Positions 23,013 through 34,443 of a DNA stretch of 64,000 nucleotides are shown piece after piece. The notes under the pieces are model-generated. The model searched no databases and had not been told where the DNA came from. It worked only from the letters and a program-made list of their open reading frames with translations. Made by a program: the position numbers and the translations under genes. Every line of letters begins with the position of its first letter. Within the stretch, counting starts at the first letter, position 1. Source of the stretch: Saprolegnia diclina VS20 (Eukaryota > Oomycota > Saprolegniomycetes > Saprolegniales > Saprolegniaceae); the NCBI RefSeq assembly GCF_000281045.1, contig NW_008246071.1, positions 439,700 through 503,699 of the forward strand, given 5' to 3'.

Positions 23013-23768
23013 CTAAAACGACGGCGTCGGAAAGTTGCGCGACGAGCGCAGGAGGAGCGCGTCGAGCTTGGACGGCTTGGAGCAGCTCGTGGGGCTGCGG
23101 TCCACGTCTTCGTCTGCCGTCCCGAGGATCGTCGGCGCCGACGCGAACGAGACGGACTTCTTCGTCGTCGCCTTCTTGGCCGGCGACGACGTCGAGTGGA
23201 GGAGTGCATAGTCGATGCTGAGCTTCTGGTACTTGAGGTGGAAGCGGCGCATGTAGACTTCAGACGTCTTGAGGACGTGGACGGCCTCCTCTTGCTTGTT
23301 GTCGTGCCAAAGGTTGGCGCCCTGCTCGCGCGAGAGCACCATGGCCTTCCAGAGCAGCTTGACGTCGCGCACAGCGTTTTCGTAGCAGGTCGCGACCGCC
23401 GCCGTGTCCAGGACGTCGTCGTGAACCGCGTCCGCGACCTGCCACTTGGCGCTTTCCCAGAGGCTGTCGGCCGTGACAGTCAACGGCGCGTGGTCCTTGA
23501 CCTTGGCGAGGAGCATCTGAATGCGCTCAAAGCAAATCGAAAGGAAGCGGAGGCAGCGCGCGTCCGAGAAGAGACCGGCGCGGCGCATGACGGCGAGCTC
23601 CTTCGCGATCGCAATCAGATTCTTCTCGATGACGACGTTGTTCATGTCCGAGAGGCAGGCCTCGGCGACGAGGCTCTTGAGCTTGAGCGAGAGCGCGAGG
23701 TTGTCGAGGTCCTTGGTCTCGGTGCTGCGCTTGCGCTTCCGCGACGTGGTGGCTTCAGCGGCCGACAT
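23013..23768 (-). CDS. Novel 251-aa protein with RVxF-like motif (paralogue B)
   Basis: Single-exon paralogue of the plus-strand gene at 7483-8193. The start taken is ATG 23768 (MSAAEATTSRKRKRS), which gives a basic, nuclear-localisation-like leader (SRKRKRS). The body repeats paralogue A: LSLKLKSLVAEACLSDMNN-VVIEKNLIAIAKELA, a helical centre, YMRRFHLKYQKLSIDYALL. At residues 204-208 KSVSF again fits the PP1-docking pattern [RK]x[VI]x[FW], and the final 43 residues match paralogue A in length and pattern: ILGTA, DEDVDRSP, KLDALLLR. Function is unknown. The conserved docking motif plus conserved DR[ST]P site in two diverged copies argues that both are under selection. The upstream 1-kb region carries several CCAAT-type and CCACGTGGGT elements. 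Confidence 0.82.
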   Translation of the reverse strand: MSAAEATTSRKRKRSTETKDLDNLALSLKLKSLVAEACLSDMNNVVIEKNLIAIAKELAVMRRAGLFSDARCLRFLSICFERIQMLLAKVKDHAPLTVTADSLWESAKWQVADAVHDDVLDTAAVATCYENAVRDVKLLWKAMVLSREQGANLWHDNKQEEAVHVLKTSEVYMRRFHLKYQKLSIDYALLHSTSSPAKKATTKKSVSFASAPTILGTADEDVDRSPTSCSKPSKLDALLLRSSRNFPTPSF

Positions 23769-24800
23769 CTTGGTTCTTAGTTGGCAGGTCGAAAATGAAT
23801 TTGAACACGACGTCGAGCATGTGGGCAAATTGCACTTGGAGCGATGACGGGGTCAGAGCCAGTTGGTTGACAAAGACGCTGCTGCCTCCACCAACTGGTG
23901 CCATGCTTCGAGCCAATCGTATGGATGGAGCCCGCGTCTCTAGGTTCTGATTGGCCAAACGGTTGGATGACTCGCACGCATCTGGCGGTTGCCAAAGATT
24001 CAAGTTGGGAAATGTATGTGCATTTTCCACGTGGGTGGTGCAGCTTGTGCCAATTGCGTGGTTTTGCGCCACGTGGGTTTTGCGTGTTTATTGCCCCCGT
24101 TGATACAAATCGCGAGATGTGCATTCACTGGGCGTGCTCGTTGGGTGCTTTCGACCAATCACCGAACGCGGCTGCACAGACGCGCACCTCAATCCACCGT
24201 CGTCGCGCACCGATTGGCCAAAATCGGCTTGACGCGGACGTCGCCGTTCCCGCCACCCAGTCCCTTGCAGCCTCCGTGATGTGGCCGTCGGCGCGAACGT
24301 GGATTGATGTGGCCAGGCCGTCGTCCGACACGAACGGCGAGCGGTCGGCCGACCACTCACTGGCGCTGGACCATCAGTCTAGCGGCGTCATGATTTTTGT
24401 CGCGCTGAATCTGTATGATCGTTGAAAATGGTTAGTAAAGGGCCGGGACACGCCGCTGATCGCTCTCAAAAATGTCCAAGCAAATGTAATGGTGTATGCT
24501 CGCGCTTCGGCTACTCAGAGGCTTTTTCGCCGACGCCTTCGCGCGCGTTCGCCAACGGGTCCGACGACGGCGACGCTCCAAGATTGCGGATACACGATGT
24601 GCCACGACGACGGGTCACGCAGTAATCATCACTGGTCGGACAGCACTTCTCGAATCTTGCCCAATTGATTCGTCAAGCCAATGAAGTCGCCTTCAACCGA
24701 AACCGCGCGTTGGTTGGTCCGATGCAGATGGATTTTGACCAATGAGCGACCGGACAACAGATCCGCGTTCTCGTGACGCACGGCCGGGAGCAGCTGCAGC
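23769..24800. promoter_or_regulatory. Divergent promoter region with CCAAT and CCACGTGGG elements
   Basis: About 1.03 kb between outward-facing starts. GATTGGCCAAA occurs at about 23950-23960 and again near 24211-24221; CCACGTGGGT occurs at about 24028-24037 and 24069-24078. These repeated, strand-symmetric boxes look like transcription-factor sites. Open frames here (e.g. 175 codons from 23898) overlap the boxes, lack domains and are not accepted as genes. Confidence 0.4.
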
Positions 24801-25906
24801 ATGGCGGACGACGGCCACGAGACGCCGCTGCTTGAACACGAAGCACTTGACGCCCCGCGCAAGCCGCGCCTCAACTCGGGCGACCGCGCCTGCGTCTCCA
24901 TCTTCTCGCTCGTGGCGCTCAGCGTCTGCGTGGCAGGCCCATCGGCGCTCTGGACGCCGCCGCCTGTCCTGCTGTCGCCGACCACATATCTGGACCTGAC
25001 ATGGCACCAGTGGACAGAGCCCAGTGGCCATGACCTTCGACAAAGCGTGTTGGCGCCGACGCTGGCGTCGCTTGAAGGCGTGGACCTGGCGCCGTTCAGC
25101 TATGCCACGTACCGCACGTCGTGGCCGCCAGCGCAGTCGTTCAACTTGAGCGTTCGCTCGGCCACCGACGATGTGTACCTCGTCTTCGCCGCCAACGCAA
25201 CGTTCAAGGCCTATGTCGCGACGCACGACGCCCGCCACAAGAACATGATGCGCCACGAGACGCAACTTGTAGCAGGTGGCGCCACCTCCCCCTCGGCAAC
25301 TGTCGAGATCGTCCGAGCAACTGGCGGCGATACAGGTTGCGCATCTGCGAGACAAGAGCAAAATTCATTGACACATGCTGCTCTAGGCTTGCAGCGTGGA
25401 CCATCCCTTGTCTCGGCCACCTGGGACGAGGCGCGCGAGCTCAGCGAGTGGACGCTCGAGCCGGGCCTCGTCGGCGAGCATCTGCGCATGTACGACCTCT
25501 GAATTTTTTGATCCAGTGGCCATGGACGCCATGCATTAGAGTCGAGGCGACATGGATGGCTGCAGTGCCCTGGCAGCGCTCCACGAGCGGGCCTCTGCCG
25601 CCGCTCACGTGGCTTCGCACCGTGGTGCAGAGCCACGACGACGGCCGCCACGGGCAGTTGGCGCTGGACGCGATCGGGCTGAGCCATGGCAGTATCTATT
25701 GGAATGGGCGGCGCCTCGGGCGCTACGAGGGCAACGCGACGGCCGAGTTTGCCGTGCGCGTGGCGTCGGTACGTCCATTCCAGCTTTGATGTGCCGCCTC
25801 CAATATCTTCTGGCGTGTGTAGACCAACGACTTGGTGCTGCTCGACGAGCGCGGTGTCGAGACCCTCAACCCGCGTCGCCTCCGTGTAACGCTGCGCATG
25901 CCATAA
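24801..25906 (+). CDS. Type II membrane protein with beta-galactosidase-like jelly-roll domain
   Basis: ATG 24801 (MADDGHETPLLEHEA). An acidic then basic cytosolic tail of about 30 residues is followed by one membrane helix (ACVSIFSLVALSVCVAGPSAL), so the rest should be luminal or extracellular. The C-terminal module resembles the galactose-binding jelly-roll that follows the catalytic domain in GH35 beta-galactosidases: PLTWLRTVVQSHDDGRHGQL, ALDAIGLSHGSIYWNGRRLG-RYEG matches the plant [22 protein letters not shown] block. Possible introns are a 51-nt in-frame segment near 25334-25384, one near 25490-25538 and one near 25770-25820. TAA is at 25904-25906. No GH35 catalytic domain is present, so this is more likely a lectin-like membrane protein than an enzyme. 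It converges on the RBM5/10 gene, 43 bp away. Confidence 0.68.
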
Positions 25907-25949
25907 TAAACACACGAGACATGTCAACTTGAAATCTTGATACTGTCGC

Positions 25950-28666
25950 TTACGACTGCTTGTCGAGGCGCTCGAAGCGGGCGCGCGTCTACACAAAAGA
26001 CGATCCAAGCAGATCTTCCATGAGCGGGCGCGTTGCACAGTGCTAGGACAAGCCACAGACACATGCAAGATACCAGATGACTAATCTTCTCGCGCTGCGT
26101 CGACGCGGCCAGCACCGACGGGTTGGACGCCAGCGACGTGCCGCCTACACACACCACCGTTGCGCACTGCCTTGCCATACAAAATAGCACGGTACCCAGG
26201 CCAGAGGTATCGCCCGTGATCTTGCCGACGGCCGCAATCGGCGCCGTGATCCCGGTCCCGAGCTTGCCGAGGCCCTCGCCGGCGTTCCAGCCCATCATCT
26301 TGAGCATCTTGCCGCCAATGTTCGACGCCTCGTCGAGGGGCTTGTCCACGTGGGACACCTCGGTCACCACCGGCGCGGGCGTCGAGATCGGCTCACCCCG
26401 CTCCACGACCCGCTCGCGCACCTAGATTACTTTGACATCCCGCGACTTTGTGGTGGAGAGCGTACGGGCACAGCCGCTTGCTTGGCTTTGAGTACGTTTT
26501 GCTTGTGCAAGTCCGAGAGTTGTTCGTGCTTTTGCAGCTGTGCGTGCGAGTTGAACTTGCGCCGACAAAGCTACGAGTCGCGTCATGATGCAGGTCCGTA
26601 GATACAAGGGTGTACCAAGCAGACAGCCGGCGCCGACGGCTCGAGAGGCGTCGTCACCACATCGGCCACGGGCGCCGTCGCCACGTCGATCGATTGCTGG
26701 TGCGACCACTTGGCGATCTCATCTGCGTGCTTCTTCTTGACCGTGCCCGTGTGCAGTGTGGACGCTGGCATCGGCTGCGGCGGCAAGGCGACCGGCGCGC
26801 CCAAGGGCTTGGACCTACGACGCAGGATGGTTGATCATCAAGGAGCGAGTAGGTTGCGTACGCCGACGCCTTGATGCCAAACGAAATGTTAAGCGCGGCT
26901 TTGCCCTTGGTCTTCTTCTTTGTCGACGCAGACGCAGACGTCGGCACCGGGGCGTCGTCGGTCGGCGCTGGCGGCTCAAACACGCGAAACATCGACACGT
27001 CGTACATGTAGTAGACGCCCGTGTAGCTGTTGTAGTACGTCTTGGTGCTTGGGTCGTAGTAAAACATACTGTCGGCGTCGTAGTAGAGTCCTAACCGCAT
27101 TTGCATCAGCGACGTTAAGACAGCGAGCAGATACCGCTCTCGGCGACAAACACAAAGCTGCCGCCGGCCTCTTCGAACGAGAGCGGCCACGTCTTGCGCG
27201 GCGTCGCCGGCGTCTGCACGGCCGCCGCCGCGCTGTCGACGAGCGCGTCAACATCCAGCGCGCTTGCAACCTACGTTGTATGTGACGTTTGCGCTTCCAT
27301 TGTGACGCGGACCTGGCTCGTGTACTGGGTGCACATGCTCCACTGCGCTTGCTCCATCGCCGCCGCCACGAGGGCTTGCACGTTGCCGCCGCTCATGCCT
27401 GCAATAAGATATATCAGTTCGCCGTGGAGGGAGATACGCAGGACGTACCGAACGCGCGGGGTGCCATGTGGCCAGACTCTTGCGCAAACGCGACGCGGAG
27501 GGTCGTGCCAAGGAAGAAGACGTCGGGGCCGAGCGCGGCCAGGGCGGACGTGGCCAGCTGGAGGCAGGACAAATGTAAGAGCTCCGAGATGATGAAGAGA
27601 GGCCGCGAACTTCAACAGAGTCAAACTCGGCGAATCCAAAGCCGCGCGAGACGTTGGTGATGCGGTCGCGCACCAAGCGCACTTCCTTGAGGCCCATGGC
27701 GTTCACAAAGAGATGCGCGAGCTAGAGACGCGCGTGCGTTTCGCGGTCGATTTGCGACAACGCACCTCGGTCTCGGTCGCGGTCGGTGGCAGCGCGCGGA
27801 CGACCAGAATGTGCGACGGTCCGCTGTGCGCCTCGAACCCGCCTTGCGGAACGTCGATCGAGTGCTCCGACTTGGGGTACCCGCACTTGAAGCACGCAAC
27901 GCGCTTGGCAAAGTTAGACACGTGGCACTACGAGATGCAAGTAAGACACACAACTATAAGCTTTGAGGACGTACCATTTCGCAGAGCCAGTCGCAGCGCA
28001 GTGGCGGCGCAAACGACTTGGTCTTGGGCGTCTCCGAGTACCCGATGGCGACGCCGCGGCCAAATATGATGAGCGGCTCCTTGGCGTAGTGCTGCACGAC
28101 GTACTGGGCGCTTTCGACGCTCGAAAAATCGACAAAGGCAAAGCCGCGGCTCTCGCCCGTGACCTACACACCGTGAGCCTCGACGCGCCCAGCGCCCACG
28201 ACCTTGTTGGTGATGATGCGCACAAACTGCGGCCCAAAGGGCGCCAGGATGCTCGCGAGCTACATAGGCGCGTCGTGAAGAGCCCCAGCAATGGCGTTGG
28301 AGCTGGTACCTCGGCGTTCGTGAGAGCGAATGGCAGGCCTTTGAGCATGAGGCTCGACGTGGGCTCGATATGGCGAGGCTGCTCCGCGTAGCCGTCGGAC
28401 GACGTATGCGACGGCCGGCCCGACGTAGCACGACCCCCATCGTCGCCTTGATGCATCGTTTGCTGGTCTTTCCAGTTGCCATCCATGTCGCGCGGTGGCC
28501 GCCGGTCGTCGTCGTACCGGCGCCGCTTGGACGCGTCGCGACTTCGGCTTCGACTGCGACTGCGGCTGCGACTGCGACGGCCGCGACTTCGGCTCCGACT
28601 ACGACGCGAGTCCCGGCGGCCGTCGTCACGGGACCCACTGCGCTCCCAGCCACTACCCGACTTCAT
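25950..28666 (-). CDS. RBM5: RBM5/RBM10-like splicing regulator (RS-RRM-ZnF-RRM-OCRE-ZnF-G-patch)
   Basis: Nuclear RNA-binding splicing factor. ATG 28666 (MKSGSGWERSG) opens an Arg/Ser-rich region of dipeptide RS repeats. RRM1 spans about 28330-28020 (LMLKGLPFALTNAEV, SRGFAFVDFSSVESAQYVV). A RanBP2-type zinc finger follows near 27930-27860 (WLCEMC...KRVACFKCGYPKSE). RRM2 lies near 27810-27600 (SHILVVRALPPTATETEV, LVRDRITNVSRGFGFAEFDS). The OCRE domain sits at about 27100-26990 (LYYDADSMFYYDPSTKTYYN). A C2H2 finger (CRRKFNSHAQLQKHEQLSDLH) lies near 26565-26500. The G-patch is near 26310-26220 (IGGKMLKMMGWNAGEGLG-KLGTG). The stop is TAA 25950-25952. This full order is the signature of the RBM5/6/10 family. 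About nine small introns. The gene symbol is by domain order only; RBM5 and RBM10 cannot be separated here. Confidence 0.88.
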
Positions 28667-28930
28667 CGATTTATGCAAAAATGGAACTTGCCGGTTAGTA
28701 CACTTGCGCCAGTCAGCGCATACAAAAAGCAAGTCATTTCCATCGCCGATATCTTGGCCCATGGCGCCAAGTTCGCTGAACGACGAGGAAACCATCCACT
28801 TGCTCGTCGCATTGGCAGCGCTCCTATGCATGCTATGCTCCGAGGCGACGTATGACAGGTACATGCAGCCACGCATGGCTCCTGGTTCATGGTGCAAAGG
28901 CGAGATGTGTACAGGGCAGTTAGACACCAC

Positions 28931-29859
28931 TTAGGCGAACGAGTCGAGGAGGCAGTTGGCGGCCGCGCTCTCATTCTGGTCGCAGGCCATGTACGCAGCG
29001 AGGGCGTCTTCGCGGCTGAACCCGAGCGACTGCAGCTAATACGCGGTGAGAGCGAGGACTGGTTCGCAACAACACACACCCGCATAAGGACAGCCTCCAG
29101 TGCGTCGCTTGACTCAGACCTCGTCGCTACGAAGACGTCGTCGTCGGTAGCACTGTCCTTGGACTCTTCGACGTCCGACTCGTCGGTGAGGACGACCGTG
29201 TCGTTGTTGTCTGCGGCGAGCGTCTTTTCGATGGCGTCTTGCATGACATCGAGCGAGAGCGTCGCGAGGGCGTCGAGCGAGCAGCTCTGGATTGCTTCCC
29301 GGAGCAAGTACGGTTGACGCATGGCCACCGACGCGAGTCGTGTCGCCGTGTCGTCCTCGAGAGTTGGCGGCGGTAGTATCTGCTCGGTCAAGTAGGCGAT
29401 CGCGGCCTCGACGCTGTTGTGACAAAGACTTAGCGCGTGCTTGGCCTTTCCCACTGGAAACCCCATCGCCACGAGCTGTGCAATGCCATGGTCGTTCTGC
29501 GCCTTGGGGCTCATGGCACGCGTGACCGGCGGCGGCGTCGGAAAGTCAAGCGCGCAGACCACAACGCGCGCATCCAGGAGCGCAGCACCAATTGAGTCGG
29601 CGTCCGAGAGCATGCGCCCTGCCGCTGTCAGCAGCTGGACATCGGGCGGGAAGCCTACGTCGACTTGGAGCGCCTTGGCGAGCTCGATCGCAATCGCTTC
29701 CTTGAGCTGCAGCACCGAGTCGCCAAGCGCCACGCGCAACGAGAAGCGCTCATGGACGTCCATGTCGTGCGTCTGCTTGAGCGACCTCTTCTTCGATGGC
29801 GTTGGCTTCGTCACGGCTGTTGGCGGGAGGCGTCCGAGCACAATCACAGCGACGTCCAT
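28931..29859 (-). CDS. RAD23: Rad23-like UBL-UBA proteasome shuttle
   Basis: ATG 29859 (MDVAVIVLGR). An N-terminal ubiquitin-like region (about residues 1-105, VALGDSVLQLKEAIAIELAK, QLLTAAGRMLSDADSI) is followed by UBA1 (GIAQLVAMGFPVGKAKHALS...AIAYLTE), a helical MRQPYLLREAIQSCSLDAL segment in the place of the XPC-binding/STI1 domain, an acidic linker, and UBA2. UBA2 only becomes visible after splicing out an intron near 29040-29084: LQSLGFSREDALAAYMACDQ then NESAAANCLLDSFA, very close to the Rad23 C-terminal UBA (LGFDRxxVIxAYFACxxNExLAANxLL). It stops at TAA 28931-28933, just after UBA2, as in Rad23. Such proteins carry ubiquitylated clients to the proteasome and assist XPC in DNA repair. 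The UBL is divergent. Two TATCCGG sites lie 28-54 bp before the start, in an intergenic gap of only 113 bp. Confidence 0.8.
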
Positions 29860-29972
29860 CGCGCCCCACCAAATTTGAAGTTCGCGTATCCGGCGATACT
29901 GGCCGTATCCGGAAGATACACTTTGCTGTTTAGCAAGTCGGATACGAATTCTTATTCTTATTCTGGGGCCAC
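29860..29972 (-). promoter_or_regulatory. Short promoter of the Rad23-like gene with two TATCCGG sites
   Basis: Only 113 bp separate the NCAPD3 stop from the Rad23-like start. TATCCGG occurs at 29887-29893 and 29906-29913, and GTCGGATACG near 29938-29947. Because the gap is so short, these are strong candidates for core promoter elements of the minus-strand gene. Confidence 0.45.
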
Positions 29973-32900
29973 TTATGCCCGCTTGGCCTTCTTGGGCTGC
30001 ACGAGGCGGGCCTTGCCCTTGCCCTTGCCGACGAACGTAGGCACGGGGCTGCTTGGCGACTCGTACGCGTCGTCGCTCGAGTCGGACGAGAGGTCGGAAA
30101 AGTCGAGTGTCTGCGCCGTGGCGCCCTACGCCGCGCCAGCGATATGAGTGCCATTGACACGGCGGCTTGCTACCTCGCGCGGTGCAGCTTGCTTGACGTA
30201 TGGCGATTCGACCGAGACGTTCCACTGCTGTACAGGCCGCGGTAGCGTCTTGGGCACTTCGATGTCGTCGTCGTTGTCGTCGTTGTCGTCGTCGCTCTCG
30301 CTCTTGTGGCCGGGCTTGGGCGAGAGGAAGAGAGTCTTGGAGAGGTTGTCACTCAAACCCGCATCGCCTACACCGTCCATCACATCCGATACTAGTACGC
30401 AGGAGCAACGCATCGTACCCGTGTCGGTGTCTCTTCTCTTGTCGTGCTCCCGCTGGATGCGCGTGAGCGGCGTCATCATCACCGCCTTCTTTGTGCTCAG
30501 GCCACCGAGCGACGCGCGCTGGGACGCAAAGGACGTGGCTGGGGGCGGCGCGGGCCGGCGCGTCGTCTGCTCAAACTGCCGCAGGTCGTAGAGCACTTCC
30601 TTGGCCAGCTGCGGGTCGGCGGCGAGGATGTCCTGGACCTCGGTCTTGTAGAACGCAAAGAGCTCCTTGATGCAGTGCATGAGGTAGCGCATGACCGGGC
30701 TCCGCTTCGCCTGCAGCGTGTGCTTGAGGCCAATCACGACGGGCACGACGTTCTCAATGAAATTCTTGCGCGACATTTTGGAGAGAAGCGACCGCTTTGC
30801 GTCCTGGAGCGTCGACGCCGGCGTGTCACCGGCTTCGAGGAGCTCTTCGTCCCGGTCTTTTGGCGCCGACAAGCGAATCTCGGGGCTGCTCAAGAGAATC
30901 AACGCATCCTGCAGTACGGCCTCGATCGAGTTTTCCGTGATCGTCGTCGGATCCGACGCCAACGGGAGCGTGCCGTCGACGACATCGTCGAGGACTTCGG
31001 TCACGAGCTTCATCGAAACTTGCAGCTTTTGCTCGTCGCGCATGTGCTCAAGGAGGAAGCGGTAGATGACGAGGCGCTTGGGGAAGTGGACGTTGCCCGA
31101 CAAGCTCAGGTTCTGGAGCATTGGCGTCGAGATGACACCCGTGAGCGCCGGCGTCGGGACGTTGTTGAAGACAAAGACGGCTTCGACAAACTTCATGGTG
31201 AAGAGCGACGGCGTCTTGAGGAGGAGCGGGCCGGACAGAATGTGCTGCGCGAGCGACGCCATCTCTTCGTTCGGATCGACGAGCGCGCGTAAAAAGTAGT
31301 GCAAAAGCGACTCCTTCCACTTGACATAGTCTTGCAGCAAGAGCTGCGAAAAGAGCAGCAGCGTGTTGCGCCGCACCGCGAGGCTCCGGTCCAGCAGCGA
31401 CGACGCGATCGTCGGCACGTACACGTCGACGACCGACGTCCATCGAATGCAGAGGTCGCCGAGCACGAGGAGGATGTTGGACCGAATCGCTTCGAGTGGC
31501 GACGTCTGGAGCTCGCGCATAAACATCGTAATGCTCTCTTTCGCAAACGCCTACGTATGCATTTGCCTCGCACGCCGTAATCGAGGAAGGGCTACCTCGT
31601 CGGCCAAACACGCCTTCCCGACAGCGACAAACGCCAGCGCGCGGATCGACGCCGGGGTCTCCCGTGCGTCGGCGGCGACGCGCGGGAGAAGGTACCGCTG
31701 GAGCCGCGCCACAAGGCTACGCGGCAGCGCGGTGGACGCACGGTCGTCGACGTCGAGCAGAATAAGGTCGCCCATCGTCTGGAGCGCGCGCTCGACGGTC
31801 GGCCACGACGGTACGTCCGCATCGAGGACGGCCCCGCACGCGTCAAAGAGCGGCGACCGCCACGCCCGCTTTGTGGTCGGCCCATATATTCCGTGCAGGC
31901 CCTGGAGGGCCACCGGAATCAGGTTCAACGGGTGCGCAAAGCCTTGCAGCGCATCGCAGAGACCCGTCGCGAGCTAGTGCACGCGTGTCAAATCAAGGGT
32001 GTTACGCAGAGAAAAGACCTCGGTGGCTTGGGCCGCTGGCAACTTTTCGGCCAGCGCGCAGAGCACGCGAAGAATCCGCAGCACGTTGTCGTCGTCCACG
32101 TCGTTGTGGAGATCGCGTGGCGTCGGCGTACGGGCAGCCCAGCAACTTGCCACGACCTTGGCGTCGGCGGCGCTCACGTCATCGAGCACGTCACTGCGAC
32201 ACGCGAGCTCGTCGAGAAGCACCCAGCTCACGGTCCACTTGTTGTCGTCGCGACTGCGGACGCCGTCAATCGCATGTCGCACGAGCTTGGCGGCCGACAC
32301 GTCGCCTTTTTGGACGAGAAGGCGCACGGCCTTTTGAAGAAATCGAATGAGAAAGCTGTCGAGGTGCGCGAGCTGGTCGTAAACGGCGGCGACAAACGTA
32401 TCCGTGGCGTGCTTCTTGGGCCACTGCAGCAGTCTACGTGCCATCATTGCCGAGACGACATTCGAGGTAGAAGCGTACCGCTCGAGCAAGATCTTATCCA
32501 CCAAACCAAGACAACTCGTCTACACAAAACACAACACCTTGAGATATCTCGCAAGTCGCAATGGCGTACCTGGACGGTGGTCTCGGGGTCGAGGACGAGT
32601 GGGAGCACGCCCAGGTTCCACGTCACTTGAATGTCCTTGTCGGTCGGCGACGCGGTGAGGAGCGTCGTCAGCGTCAGCATGGCTTGCTTGCGTACAATGA
32701 TGGACGGGTCGGCGCAGCGTCCGTGGATGTCGCCGAGGACGTCCGGATCTTTCTGCCGCAGCAAGAGCACCTCGAGCACTTGGAGCGACGCGCGCCGGAC
32801 GTACGTCTTGTCATCAAAGAGGCGATCGCGGCACAGCGCGAGCAGCTGTGCGTGGACAGTGGCGGACCGGAGCGAGGTCGGACACACGATGGCCGACGAC

Positions 32901-34443
32901 GTGAGCGCGGCTGCGAGCACCGACGCAAACTGCTCGTGCGTCGCTGTCGCGGCGCGGCCTGTGCCAAACGACAGAAGCGCCGCGATGCCCGCAATCGCCT
33001 TGGTGCGCACGGTTGAGACCCGGTCACACGCGCGGTGGCCCAGAATGCGAAGCAGCGGCACGAGACCGAGAAAGCTGTCGTTGTCGCCGTCTGCCGCGCC
33101 AAAGAGCGCCGGCTCCAGCACGAGATCAGCGAGCAATTCGACGGCGAATTGCCGATACTTGACCTTTTCATGGCGCGCGTAGCTGTCGAGGAACGTCAAG
33201 AAGAGCGAGAGCGACGTCGGCCGGTGTAGGATGTGGTGCGACAGCAGCAGCTGAAGACCCGCGCAAACCTTCTTGCGGTCGTCGCTCTTGTCCGGGATGC
33301 GCAAGCAGAGCTGCTGGAGCACACACAGCGCGAGCTCTACTCTCAAATCAGACGTCTATATAGCGCTGCCCACTTACCGTCCGGAACCGTCTCGTCGTCG
33401 TCGTCAGTGGGGTCATTGTCACCGTCGTTGGCAGGCATGACGCGGAGGATCTCGTCGATCGCGTCGAGTGCCCATGCATGGAACACGTGGGCGTGGCGGA
33501 GCTTGTCCCACGGGCCCGTTGGCAGCGCGTTGTCGCGCAAGGCGACGCCCGGAATGAGCCGGCCGAGCACCAAGTGCACGGCGTCCGGCGATTGGTGCAG
33601 ACAGATTGTCTGAAGAATCTGGCGGGGCAACTCGGTCGGGGCGGCTTGCAGGAGCATAAAGTTGACGACCGAGAGGAGCGCGTCGATCGTAGGCGTTAGC
33701 GCGTCGTGCTGCAACGCCACGTGCGTCGTCGTGGCTTCGAGGGAGTCGAGCACGCGCTGGCCGGACGCAACGAGAGCCGGGGACTGGACCGGCGCGCGAC
33801 GGGTCTGGTGCTGCTTGCGCTTGAGCTGCCGTGGCATGTTGGGGTCGGCGACATCGCTGTCGGGCGAGTACATGAGCGTCGCCCATGTGTGCAAAAGGCG
33901 CAGCACTTCACGGTACAGGAACGGGATGAAGACGCCAAAGGCCGAGCCGCCCGGGATTTGCAGCCACACGAGGTACACGTGGGCCGCCATGAGACCGATC
34001 TCCATAGCTTCCATCGTGGCGACGATGCCTGCCGCTGCCTTGTCCATACCGAGCGCATGTGCAATGATCAGGTGCAGCGCGACGAGGAGGTGACGGTGGC
34101 TGCCGCCCGACGCCACTTCGTCGTCGTCGTCGTCGTCGCCGGCTTCTCGCTGCTGCAAAATGCTCGTGAGGACGCACTGCCAAAAGTTCTTAGACGTCTC
34201 GGGCGTCTCGCGCGTGGTCTCGAGGACGGCCGTGAAGGCGCCAGCAAGCGCCGAGAGCGCGTCCTTCGACACGTCGCGGAGGTAGTCGTAGCCTTCTTCC
34301 GCGTCCGGTGTTGGAAGACCCTGCATGAGATGGGCGTAGATGTCGACGAGGATCTCTTCCGGGACTTCCCATAGTTCCAGCGCGCTCAAGCTGCGGCTGA
34401 GGTCCGTCCAGAGCGCGGCCCGCGCCGAGGCCCGGGTTGTCAT
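29973..34443 (-). CDS. NCAPD3: Condensin II subunit NCAPD3 (CAP-D3)
   Basis: HEAT-repeat regulatory subunit of condensin II, acting in mitotic chromosome assembly. ATG 34443 (MTTRASARAALWTDL) lies right after an A/T-rich leader. The protein, about 1,400 residues, is a string of HEAT repeats with acidic loops (runs of Asp near 34115 and 33405). The conserved C-terminal half is diagnostic for D3: AIRSNILLVLGDLCIRWTSV, DVYVPTIASSLLDRSLAVRR, LLLQDYVKWKESLLHYFLRA, LVDPNEEMASLAQHIL, FVEAVFVFNN and FPKRLVIYRFLLEHMRDEQK. The tail is Lys/Ser-rich with phospho-type clusters (SDLSSDSSDDAYESPSSP) and ends KKAKRA at TAA 29973-29975, suitable for nuclear import or regulation. About six introns. CAP-D2 of condensin I is the alternative, but the block spacing fits D3. 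Confidence 0.88.

Noticed and set aside
23898-24425. 175-codon plus-strand frame
   Set aside because: It lies across repeated CCAAT and CACGTG elements in a divergent promoter region and has no domain features.
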